The translations under genes and the position numbers were made by a program. From Thermoplasmatota archaeon (GTDB lineage: Archaea > Thermoplasmatota > Penumbrarchaeia > JASLWR01): a stretch of DNA of 64,000 nucleotides. Below the pieces are notes generated by a model. The model was not told where the DNA came from. It did not search any database and saw only the letters and a list, made by a program, of their open reading frames with translations. Of this stretch, positions 51,902 through 61,200 are shown piece after piece. The stretch is from contig JASLWR010000001.1 in NCBI GenBank assembly GCA_030740765.1, forward strand, positions 42,961-106,960, written 5' to 3'. Positions within the stretch are counted from its first letter, which is position 1; each line of letters starts with the position of its first letter.

Positions 51902-53044
51902 TCAATAACCGCCTGCTGCCCTTAAACGGTCATACATGACATCGGCACTTCTCCAGCGGTCCTCTTTTCGTTTCTCGAGAGCCTTGAGTATCACCGTATC
52001 CACCCTTGGCGATATCTCCGGGTTCAAATGGGATGGCGGTGTAACGTCATCGTTTATTATCTTCCCCATGATACCTACAGGATCATCCTCCATGAATGGA
52101 TTTATTCCCGTGAGTATCTCGTAACCAACAACGGCGATCTGGAATATGTCCGTGCTCCAGTCCACTTCACCGAATTTTTTCCGGCTGACCTGTTCGGGAG
52201 CGCTGTACGCGAGGGTACCCTTGGCCCCAACTGTCTTGGTTGCGGATTCCGACGCCATGAACTTCCCTATACCCCAGTCCGTCAGTTTCGGTATGCCGTC
52301 TTTCGTGAAAAGTATGTTCTCGGGTTTAATATCCCTGTGAATGGAAGCCATTCGGTGGGCGTAGGAAATGGCATCGACAAGCTGGATAAATATGCTCAAT
52401 GCTTCGTGGGTCGTCAGTCTCCGGTATCTCATCAGCCCTTTCAGACTGCCCCCCTCCATCAATTCCATCACTAGTGCGGGATAGGGGTCCAGGATGGAAC
52501 AGTAAAACTCCACGATATTCTTGTGTTTTAGCATCTTCCACATGTTCGCTTCTGATTCGAATTTTTCGTAGATGGACGAATCAAGGGTCTCTTCGAGGAA
52601 TCTAGGCATCTTTATGGCCACATCCCGGCCCCCAATATCTTTTGCCTTGTAGACCGTGGCAAAACCACCCGAACCCAGTTTATGTGAAATCGTATAATCC
52701 GGGATGGTATTCTCTATGGAAGCGGGTGCTCTTTCCAGTGTAGGTACGGGACCTATGTCAATATTCCGTGCCGGGGAAGATGTATGAGGCGGAGGTGGAG
52801 AAGGAGAATGAGAAGGAGAATGAGAAGGATAAGGAGCCGCAGGGGGTGGTGCTTGTTGAGCAGGATATTGCATTGACGGGTATGGCATTTGTGGGCCGTA
52901 TTGTGCTTGGAGATTTGCCTGCATTTGACCCGGGGTCAGGCCGACCTCCTTGTAATTGACAAAGAGATAGATAAGCGCCCCGGGCCAAAAACAGACGAAG
53001 AGCAGAATGAGGATCGGCCAACTCCCGATAAACTTCTTTGCCAT
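51902..53044 (-). CDS. Membrane-anchored Ser/Thr protein kinase
   Basis: The N-terminus carries hydrophobic segments (SWPILILLFVCFWPGALIYLF) followed by a Pro/Ser/His-rich linker and then a Hanks-type kinase domain: glycine loop LGSGGFATVYKAKD, VAIKMP lysine, catalytic loop IHRDIKPENILF, and TDWGIGKF where DFG is usual (DWG). KGTLAYSAPEQV is the activation-loop end. The C-terminus ends soon after the kinase lobe. A two-helix hairpin could anchor it with the kinase in the cytosol. It diverges from the proteasome beta gene. Substrates are unknown. Confidence 0.88.
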   Translation of the reverse strand: MAKKFIGSWPILILLFVCFWPGALIYLFVNYKEVGLTPGQMQANLQAQYGPQMPYPSMQYPAQQAPPPAAPYPSHSPSHSPSPPPPHTSSPARNIDIGPVPTLERAPASIENTIPDYTISHKLGSGGFATVYKAKDIGGRDVAIKMPRFLEETLDSSIYEKFESEANMWKMLKHKNIVEFYCSILDPYPALVMELMEGGSLKGLMRYRRLTTHEALSIFIQLVDAISYAHRMASIHRDIKPENILFTKDGIPKLTDWGIGKFMASESATKTVGAKGTLAYSAPEQVSRKKFGEVDWSTDIFQIAVVGYEILTGINPFMEDDPVGIMGKIINDDVTPPSHLNPEISPRVDTVILKALEKRKEDRWRSADVMYDRLRAAGGY

Positions 53045-53164
53045 AGTGCCACTCTTTTAAGTTAATGATGAAATCGGAACAAAAGAATATCTACTGAATT
53101 TATTTAAACGTTTTTATCATACAATCGGCCAATGAGATAATTTAAAGTCGCTACCACATTTACA

Positions 53165-53235
53165 CCAAAAATATATATACCGTCTTCAGTATCCTCCATT
53201 TGCTGCGATAATTACGAAAAAAAGGTGTATTTCAG
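53165..53235 (+). promoter_or_regulatory. Promoter region of the proteasome beta gene
   Basis: An A/T box AAAAATATATATACC (about 53167-53181) lies 55 bases before the ATG, and a GGTG Shine-Dalgarno motif stands nine bases before it. The box fits an archaeal TATA element, with a purine-rich stretch before it as a possible BRE. Read by eye only. Confidence 0.45.
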
Positions 53236-53871
53236 ATGGAAAAAAAACTATTAAAAGGTACCACTACGGTAGGTCTCACTTACAAGGACGGCATCGTAAT
53301 GGCCACTGAACACAGGGCCACCATGGGTACTCTCATTGCTCATAAAAAAACCCAGAAGCTGTTCAGGATCACCGAACACCTGGGTCTCACCACGGCTGGA
53401 CTGGTGGGAGATGCGCAGGTTCTTGCGAGATATCTCCGAGCGGAAGCCGAGCTTTATGCACTTAAAAGAAACACACCCATAACCGTAAGGGCCGCCTCGA
53501 CACTGATGGCGAATATATTGAATGCCCGCAAGTATTATCCCTACTGGGTACAGCTGATTATTGCAGGCGTTGACGATGAGGGAGGCCACGTGTATTCTCT
53601 CGATGCGGCGGGCGGGAGTATTCCCGACACCTACGTGACCACCGGTTCCGGCTCTCCCTACGTTTACGGCGTGCTGGAAGACCATTTCAAGGAGAATATG
53701 ACTAAGAAGGATACCGTTGACCTGGCAATAAGGGGGATAACGGCTGCTATGAAGAGGGATGCGGCATCCGGTAACGGAATAGATGTTGCCACTATTTCAC
53801 AAAAGGCGGGGTGGAACTGGATATCCGGAGAAGAGATTGAAAAACGGATATCTGCCATGGGTTTGAAATAA
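53236..53871 (+). CDS. psmB: Proteasome subunit beta
   Basis: A short propeptide MEKKLLKG precedes TTTVGLTYKDGIV; autocleavage before Thr9 yields the catalytic N-terminal threonine. Asp in KDGIVMATE, Lys in the KKTQKLF segment, and the SGSPYVYGVLE and DAASGNGIDVATI segments complete the active site. Beta subunits form the inner rings of the 20S core. The 211-aa length is typical. It is encoded alone, without an alpha subunit in the window, between a kinase and the FttA ribonuclease. Confidence 0.95.
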   Translation: MEKKLLKGTTTVGLTYKDGIVMATEHRATMGTLIAHKKTQKLFRITEHLGLTTAGLVGDAQVLARYLRAEAELYALKRNTPITVRAASTLMANILNARKYYPYWVQLIIAGVDDEGGHVYSLDAAGGSIPDTYVTTGSGSPYVYGVLEDHFKENMTKKDTVDLAIRGITAAMKRDAASGNGIDVATISQKAGWNWISGEEIEKRISAMGLK

Positions 53872-54135
53872 TCGTTATTGAAAGAAAAAATTTATTTATA
53901 ATAAATACGGTCTCCGCCTGATCAGCAGATTGGTGCTGTTATGGGTGGGGAATGCCATTTTAAAGAATAATTCCAACGGATTTTATTAGCCCTCCGTTCT
54001 GTCCTCTGTAAGCGATCAAATTGTTCTATGGCACACAAATTACCTTACTTTAGCACAAAGAGTATGGATAGTATTTCTACCTCGTTTTCTTTAAAAAATG
54101 ACGAGATAATTGATGAAAATATTGGATTGGTTTCG

Positions 54136-56049
54136 ATGGGTGTCAACAAGATACTGAACACTATAAAGGAGCAGATAAGGGAACTGCTGCCAGTGACCGT
54201 TATAGTCAGCTCAATAGATATTGAAGGACCGGAGATCGTAATTTACACAAAGAACCTTGGAGAATTTGCCAGGAACAACTATATAGTACGAAAACTGGCA
54301 CAGTCTCTGAAAAAACGGGTCGTGATAAGACCGGATCCCAGCGAACTCCTGGAACCCAAGGAGGCCCGGCTAAAGATCGAGCAGATAATGCCCGAGGAAG
54401 CAGAGGTCTCCGATATTCTGTTCGTTGAGGAGAACGGTGAGGTTATAATCGAAGCCGGCGCCCCGGGAATCGCCATAGGGAGAAGGGGAGCGATCCTATC
54501 GAGGATAAAGCAATCATGCGGATGGGCCCCAAAAGTGGTTCGTACACCGCCCATTCCCTCAAAGACGGTGAAGGAGATCCGGCAGTATCTCCAGGAAGTA
54601 AAGGTCGAAAGAAAGAAATTCCTGCGAAGGGTGGGGAAAAGCATTTACGCAGAGCCCAACAAGAAGATGGAATGGCTCAGATTGACATGTCTTGGTGGAT
54701 TTCACGAGGTGGGCAGAAGTTGTTTGCTTCTGAGCACGGAAGGTACAAAGGTACTGGTGGACTGCGGGGTGAACGTTGGCGGGCATGAGGACAGTGTTTC
54801 TCCATATCTCGGACTTCCGGAAGTATTACCTCTTGAAACCCTGGATGCAGTAGTGGTGACCCACGCCCATCTCGACCACTCGGGGCTGGTTCCGCTTCTC
54901 TTCAAGTACGGGTATAACGGGCCGGTCTTCTGCACAGCTCCAACCCGCGATCTGATGTCACTCCTCCAGTTGGACTATCTGAAAGTTGCTGTGGGGGAAG
55001 GAAAGAAAACTCCATACGAGTCTTCTCATATCAGAAAGCAGGTGCAGCATACCATAACGTTGTCTTACGGGGAAACCACAGATATTTCACCCGAGGTCAG
55101 GCTCACCTTCCAAAATGCCGGTCATATTCTGGGCTCTTCCATTGCCCATTTTCACTTCGGAGAAGGGTTCCACAATGTAGCCGTAACCGGAGACATAAAG
55201 TTCGAGAACACTTATCTGTTCAATCCGGCCACCCGAAGATTTCCGAGGCTCGAAACTCTTATTACCGAATCTACCTACGGGGGAAAGATGGACTTTCAAC
55301 CTCCCAGGAAGGCCGCTGCGAAAGAGTTAAAGGACATTGTCAACAGGACCGTCGAGAGGGGCGGTAAAGTTCTGGTTCCCGTTTTTGCCGTGGGAAGGTC
55401 CCAGGAAGTGATGATGACCCTGGAAAAGCTAATGCGGAACGGAGAGATCCCCACCGTGCCAGTATACCTCGACGGGATGATAATGGAGGCCACGGCCATA
55501 CATACCGCTTACCCGGATTTTCTCAACGACAGGCTGCGGAATATGATATTCCAGAGAAGGAGCAATCCCTTTCTTTCGGAGATATTCGAACACGTTTCGG
55601 CCAGGACCCGAAGAAATGAGATCATGGACGACCCGGACTCATGCATCGTGCTGGCCACTTCGGGCATGCTGAACGGCGGCCCGGTGATGGAATACCTGAA
55701 GGTGTGGGGTCCGGAGAGAAGCAACACGCTGGTCTTCGTTGGATACCAGGCTTCCGGAACGAAGGGGCACGGCATCCAGCAGGGAAAACGGGAAATCACG
55801 ATATACGAGAAGGGCAAACCCATGAAAATAATGATAAACCTGAATATCGAGGTATGCGATGGTTTCTCGGGGCACAGCGACCGCAGGCAGCTCCTCTCCT
55901 ACGTGGCCACACTGGAACCTCGTCCGGAAAAGATCATCATTGGTCACGGTGAAACGTCCAAATCCATAGATTTCGGTGCCACTATCAAACGAAAGTACAG
56001 CATCGAGAGCATTGTACCCAAGAATCTTGAGACAGTCAGACTTTCATAA
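54136..56049 (+). CDS. aCPSF1/FttA: KH-domain beta-CASP transcription termination ribonuclease
   Basis: Two N-terminal KH-like domains (second: GAPGIAIGRRGAILSRIKQSCGWAPKV) precede a metallo-beta-lactamase domain with VVVTHAHLDHSGLVP and a beta-CASP insertion; later NAGHILGSSIAHFHFG, FSGHSDRRQLL and IIGHGE carry further metal ligands. The protein cuts nascent RNA and drives archaeal transcription termination, and works with Spt4/5. Starting at ATG 54136 yields 637 residues, equal to the usual family length; the ORF's earlier ATG 54028 adds 36 unrelated residues. Confidence 0.92.
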   Translation: MGVNKILNTIKEQIRELLPVTVIVSSIDIEGPEIVIYTKNLGEFARNNYIVRKLAQSLKKRVVIRPDPSELLEPKEARLKIEQIMPEEAEVSDILFVEENGEVIIEAGAPGIAIGRRGAILSRIKQSCGWAPKVVRTPPIPSKTVKEIRQYLQEVKVERKKFLRRVGKSIYAEPNKKMEWLRLTCLGGFHEVGRSCLLLSTEGTKVLVDCGVNVGGHEDSVSPYLGLPEVLPLETLDAVVVTHAHLDHSGLVPLLFKYGYNGPVFCTAPTRDLMSLLQLDYLKVAVGEGKKTPYESSHIRKQVQHTITLSYGETTDISPEVRLTFQNAGHILGSSIAHFHFGEGFHNVAVTGDIKFENTYLFNPATRRFPRLETLITESTYGGKMDFQPPRKAAAKELKDIVNRTVERGGKVLVPVFAVGRSQEVMMTLEKLMRNGEIPTVPVYLDGMIMEATAIHTAYPDFLNDRLRNMIFQRRSNPFLSEIFEHVSARTRRNEIMDDPDSCIVLATSGMLNGGPVMEYLKVWGPERSNTLVFVGYQASGTKGHGIQQGKREITIYEKGKPMKIMINLNIEVCDGFSGHSDRRQLLSYVATLEPRPEKIIIGHGETSKSIDFGATIKRKYSIESIVPKNLETVRLS

Positions 56050-56122
56050 ACGGCGGAGAAGATTCATACGCGTTTCCACGTGGGCGAATCCGGCGACCCG
56101 TTCTGAGGAATTGATCGAAACT

Positions 56123-57094
56123 TCATTCTACCAGAGACTTGGCTGTCTTCAGCACTGCATCAGACGAACCGTATGCCGGGACAAAACCCAGTTTCTTCAA
56201 TTTGTCAATACCCAAGAGCATGATCTTCACATCCCCCTTCCACCCCCTTCCCCCGTCAACGCCTCCTGTCCACCGATAGCTCACTTTTGAGAGTCCCACT
56301 GCCTCGCATACCGAATTTGCCAGGGTTTTCACCGATATGTGATCCCGCGAGCCAATATTGAATATATTGGCCATCTCGCAAGAATTTTCGCAGGCGAAGA
56401 TCATCCCATCAATGCAGTCGGATATGTAGAGATATGATTTTTGGGTCCCGGGTTCGCTGCCCAGTATCTCAAGTGTGGCGGAATCCTTTTTCAGCTTGTT
56501 AACTAAATCGTATATGACGCCGTGAGTAGACCTCGGGCCCACGACGTTTGCAAACCTGAAGAGATATGAACTCATACCGAAATTGGAGCAGTAGGCGGTA
56601 ATAAAACCTTCAGATGCGAGCTTGGATGATGCGTAAAGAGATATGGGGATCAAAGGACCGTATTCCTCCGGGGTGGGTATTTCGTCAGCCTCCCCGTACA
56701 CGGTGGATGTGGAGGTGAACACTATTTTGTCGAGACCGTTCTTCCTCATGGCCTCGAGAATATTATAAGTAACGATAACGTTCTGCTCCAGGTGAACGTA
56801 AGTGTTACTGGCACCCAGACGCACGTCGGGATTGGCGGCAAGGTGAAATACCCAATCATACCCTTTCAGACGTTCTTCCAGCAATGCCGCGTCAAGGAGG
56901 TCCATTTCGACCAGCGTGAAGTTCTCATGGCCCTGGAAAGGTTCCAGGAATTCTCGTATACCCGATGAAAAGTTATCGAATACAGTTATTTGATTATCCA
57001 TTTTCATTAGCCGCTCGATCAAGTGGCTGCCAATAAAGCCGGCACCCCCGGTAACCGCAATATTCTGTTTCCTTAGTTCACTCATTTCATTCAT
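56123..57094 (-). CDS. NAD-dependent nucleotide-sugar epimerase/dehydratase, GalE-like
   Basis: An extended short-chain dehydrogenase fold with VTGGAGFIGSHLIE, a TSTSTVYGEADEIP catalytic Ser/Thr region, and the Y-x-x-x-K pair in SLYASSKLASEGF. It acts on a UDP- or dTDP-sugar, probably as UDP-glucose 4-epimerase. AGGAGTGATC precedes ATG 57094; the GTG 57103 ORF start lies within that Shine-Dalgarno region. It is 12 bases downstream of a TrmB-like regulator gene on the same strand, so they may be co-transcribed. Confidence 0.85.
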   Translation of the reverse strand: MNEMSELRKQNIAVTGGAGFIGSHLIERLMKMDNQITVFDNFSSGIREFLEPFQGHENFTLVEMDLLDAALLEERLKGYDWVFHLAANPDVRLGASNTYVHLEQNVIVTYNILEAMRKNGLDKIVFTSTSTVYGEADEIPTPEEYGPLIPISLYASSKLASEGFITAYCSNFGMSSYLFRFANVVGPRSTHGVIYDLVNKLKKDSATLEILGSEPGTQKSYLYISDCIDGMIFACENSCEMANIFNIGSRDHISVKTLANSVCEAVGLSKVSYRWTGGVDGGRGWKGDVKIMLLGIDKLKKLGFVPAYGSSDAVLKTAKSLVE

Positions 57095-57105
57095 TGTGAT
57101 CACTC

Positions 57106-57648
57106 CTACCTGAGATGTATCGGTATCTGGTATTCCTCATCCTCTTCCTCTTTCTCCTCTCCCTCATCCTCATCCTTTTCATCTGGTCCCCCGCCCGCTT
57201 CCGGCGGGATCTCTTCCCGTGGTGGCGGAACTGCGCCCGCCTTCGGGGGCCTCAACGCCACTGCCATTCCCGGACCCGTAAGAGCCTGAAGCAGGTCCCC
57301 ATCCGCATCGGCCCGGTTCAGGCGGTCGAAGATATTTCCCAGCCATTTTCTTATGTTATTTTCCAAATCCTCTTTCAAAGACCGGGGATCAATGGCGGCA
57401 TAGACGTGGTAATACCCGCCCTTGGGCAGATACCGCGTTTCTCTCGTTACGATGCCGCGGGCACAGAGTTTCTCAAGAATGCGATAAGCGGTGCTACGGT
57501 CCTTTCCCAGGAATTCACCCATCTCGCGCGTGGTCTTTTCATCGCTCAGGGCCAGGTGGCGGTAGGTGGAAACCTCCGCGGGATTTAGATCAAACAAGCT
57601 GCCAAGGACGCTGCTGCGCCGACGATCCGGTATATAGATATCTCTCAT
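57106..57648 (-). CDS. TrmB-like helix-turn-helix regulator
   Basis: A winged-helix DNA-binding domain typical of the TrmB N-terminus: LNPAEVSTYRHLALSDEKTT, then FLGKDRSTAYRILEKLCARGIVTRET, with YHVYAAIDPRSLKEDLENNI after it. The C-terminal part is low-complexity (PPPREEIPPEAGGG, EEKEEEDEEYQ), and the TrmB sugar-binding domain is absent. ATG 57648 has GGAAGG seven bases upstream; ATG 57654 is nearly as good. It precedes a sugar epimerase gene. Confidence 0.75.
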   Translation of the reverse strand: MRDIYIPDRRRSSVLGSLFDLNPAEVSTYRHLALSDEKTTREMGEFLGKDRSTAYRILEKLCARGIVTRETRYLPKGGYYHVYAAIDPRSLKEDLENNIRKWLGNIFDRLNRADADGDLLQALTGPGMAVALRPPKAGAVPPPREEIPPEAGGGPDEKDEDEGEEKEEEDEEYQIPIHLR

Positions 57649-57912
57649 GACCATCCTTCCAACTCCCCTTTGAAACATCACTCGATGGCAAAGCGCTCAC
57701 TCGGTGTGCCTTTAATCGCGCGGAGTGTGTATAAACTATGTATAAGTTGTGTTATTGCCCTGCACAACTGAAAAAACAGGCAGTGGCCACCCCCCATATG
57801 GGCTCCCATTTCACTCCGTAGACACCCTGCGGGCACTCCTGAGCCTTCGATTTCCTTCGGAAACCTACAGGCCACAGAAACACGAATACACAAAAAAGAA
57901 TTTAATAATGAA
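57649..57912. other. Intergenic section without a supported gene
   Basis: Between the regulator gene and the palindrome at 57913 I see no gene. TGCCcTG/CAGGCA pair near 57757-57781, and TTCCTTCGGAA occurs near 57850. Otherwise nothing. Confidence 0.4.
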
Positions 57913-58000
57913 GCAGAATCGGTCCCTTTGGGCTGCGATTCTGCGCACATTGTCAAGCTGAAAGCCTCGACTTTTTGTCGAGCTTTTCACCATTGACAAT
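57913..58000. repeat. Inverted copy of the ATTGTCAA/TTGACAAT palindromic element
   Basis: ATTGTCAA (57949-57956) and TTGACAAT (57993-58000) close a near-perfect 52-base palindrome with inner TGAAAgCCTCGAC-ttttt-GTCGAGcTTTTCA. Next to it GCAGAATCG/CGATTCTGC (57913-57944) forms the second hairpin. On the reverse strand the order and sequences match the element at 29679-29864, without its extra internal hairpins. Confidence 0.75.
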
Positions 58001-58247
58001 ATTCTGTGCATTCTGTGCTTCAGTGGCTAAAAAAGGGGGTGGGGGGCCAATAATGCTAAAAGGTAATCAAGATGAAAAAATCACTAAAAAAAAGATTCAA
58101 TAGGAACCGGGAATGTTGTACTGTTATCGGTAAAAATGGAATGAGAAACTGGGAGAAAATTGTAATTTTCAATGGAGCAGTAAAATGTTGCCCCTCAAAG
58201 TATAAATAGTAATAATAAAACTTAACATTGTTAAACAGGGTGATGAC
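58001..58247 (+). promoter_or_regulatory. Promoter-containing spacer before the thrombospondin-repeat gene
   Basis: TATAAATA at 58201-58208, about 40 bases before the ATG, fits a TATA box with a short leader, and GGGTGATGAC forms the Shine-Dalgarno site just before ATG 58248. The rest, including AAAAAAGGGGGTGGGGGGCC near 58029, holds no gene. Confidence 0.45.
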
Positions 58248-61200
58248 ATGAAAAAAAAGTCCAGTCTGGTAACTGATGGTTCTTTAGCCATAACAATAGT
58301 TTTCGTAATGCTGAATATGAGTCTCAATACCGGAAGTGTCTATTTCCATAATTTGAGCATATACCTATACAATTCAACGACCGAGGACTTCGATTTACCC
58401 ATAATCAAGTGCCTTTACAATGCTACATACAAGGAGAAATCTCTGGCCGTCGAGAACCTGGACGATGACTACGAATGCAAAATTATCGTTGCATACGACA
58501 ACATTACAGTACTCAACTGGGATGGAAGTGACTGGATCGAGCCCACGTACAGTCCCTTCGGGTCATCCAAGACCCATGTCGATATAGGAGTCGGCGATAT
58601 GAACAACGACAGTTACCAGGATGTGGTAACAATAACCGATCTCGCATCAACCGGGGTTGCGGTTTTCCTGTGGAATGAGACCAATAACAACTTTGATGCT
58701 CCGAATTATTATTCTACCGGCGCAATACCTTCGAAACTGTTTATCGACGATGTCAACGACGACGGACGGGACGATATCATCGTTAAATATGATAGCTCGA
58801 CCGATTATATTTCGATCTTCAACCAGTCGGATTCCGGCTTCGATACCAGGTATGATATGGAATTTAGCGGTGACATAATTGCAAATTCTCTGATAGTCGA
58901 TGATATCGATGGTGACGATAAAAACGATATCGTGCTCGAAGTCGAACGAGAGACACCGTATTATGGTAATTATCTTGTGTACCGATTATGGAATTCCACG
59001 AGTTCCGGTTTTGATGATGATGAGTTCTTCAATACTTCACTCGGTTATTACAGCGACCTCGCATACTTCGACATCAACAATGACGGTGAAAAGGAGATCA
59101 TAGGTACGGGTTTTATATACGGCGAACCCATGGAAATCTACAATATAACCGATCTAACATTATTGATGATCAACAGTATTTCCAATACTCAAACTCACCC
59201 CAGTTTCATCGAATACGGTAATCTGAATCACGATTCATTTACCGATATGATATGTTACGAGACCGGCGGCCAGGGCAGCGTACTTTACTGGAACGGTTCC
59301 ACATCCAATACCACAAGGAGTCTTGTTGTGGACGTGAGAAACGATACCGACGTTGGAGTGCAGGGCGCCACAGTGAAGATATACGATGCCGACGACAAGG
59401 AATTGTTCAACTTGACGACGAATGCAACGGGGATTACTCCTACAGCTCAGGTAAGGCTTATGGAAAAAGACATATCCGTAGCTGATTATTTCGGACCATT
59501 CAAGGTCAACATCACAAAGTTGTCGGGGGGCACTTGGTACAACGTTACACGGTATTTTAATTTGACAACCGATGAAGGCATATATACGATTACTAAATAT
59601 ATCGGTAATGACACCGATAATGATGGTCTTACCGACGGTGAGGAGGTGTACGTCATAGGAACCAATTTTAGCAGAAACGATACGGATGGAGACAGTATCC
59701 TCGATGGGACCGAGTACGGTATAAACGATACGACGAAGCCGAGCACGACAGGGGTAGGGTTTGTGGCGGATGAGGATTCCGTGAACGTTACGAGTCCTTT
59801 GGGTAATGATACGGATGGGGACGGGTTGTTGGATAATGTTGAGGATGATGACTGTGATGGGAAACAGGATGCGGGTGAGACTGATCCCAGTGATTGGGAT
59901 AGTGATGGAGATAATCTGCCGGATGGGTGGATCGATTATGATTACGATGACGTTAAGGACCTGGGTGAGTATGAAGACTATGATCTGGATGGAATTGTAG
60001 ATGGAGGTGCTTGGGGTGCTGGAGGAGAGCCCGATCCACTGGATAACGATACAGATAATGATGGAAGTGATGATAGACTTGAAGTATATGCTGGTTATGA
60101 TCCTTTGGATAATACAGATGTTGCTCCAACTCTTGATAGCGATGGAGACATGTTAGAAGATGTCATTGAAACTCTTAATAGTACTGATCCATATAATGTT
60201 GATACTGATGGTGATGGTCTTTGGGATGGATTTATTGACTCTAATGGCAATGGATTATATGATTATGGGACTGATGTGGGAGAAGATATTAATCGAAATG
60301 GTTTTTTTGACCAAGGTGAAACGAATCCTGAGAATAGAGATACCGATGATGATGGTGTGACTGATGATTTGGAAAGAACTACGTATGAATTTATGATAGA
60401 AGCTGAAAATATTCTGGACAATGATTGGTGGTTCAATGATGTTGGCGATCCATTGGCAAATCGAAGACAGGGGTCTCAGACTTCGGCAGTATTACCAAAA
60501 CCAGATGGTAAAAATGAAGGGGATTTTTTCACAGATTATATATTCGCCCTAAATTTTGACCCCACAAAAGAATATCAATTATTTTGTAAATTTAGATTGC
60601 CGGAACATTATCTACCCGCAGGCGACACTTTTTCAATCAAGATAACGATAAATGATATCGAATTTATCCATGTGATATGCCTCAAAGATTGGTATCGATG
60701 GTTTTCGTTTCCAGATTTTGGAGGTATCAATGGAGATCTTACTCTCTCAATAGGAGTTATTCCTAATGCGGGACAATGGGATGCTATTTTGTTAGATAAA
60801 CTCTGTATAAAGGAACATACGGAATACCGAGAACTTATCGATCTTACTAAAAAAAATGACCCAGATGATTTTTCCCCACATTATTATACTATTTTAGATC
60901 CCAATAATGAAGATATCGATTCTGATGAGTTGAATGATGGACTGGACAGTAACACAAATTGTTTTTGGATTGAACCTGAAGATCTTGATGGTATTGAAGG
61001 GGTAGATAAGGGATTTATAACATTCAAATCTGGGGCAAGCAATTCATATGGCGTTATTGCAGGTCTTCCTCCTCGAAGGGTTCTTGAGGATCCACTTTTA
61101 GGAGGCAGGGAACTACAGCAACGTCTATTTCCACGGTTGTTGCAATTCGAATTAAAGATAGATGAGGCAACTGAAATCCTATTACATGTACGAGCTGGTA

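Noticed and set aside
54028-54135. 36-residue N-terminal extension of the FttA ORF
   Set aside because: The extra residues do not match the family, and ATG 54136 gives the usual family length.
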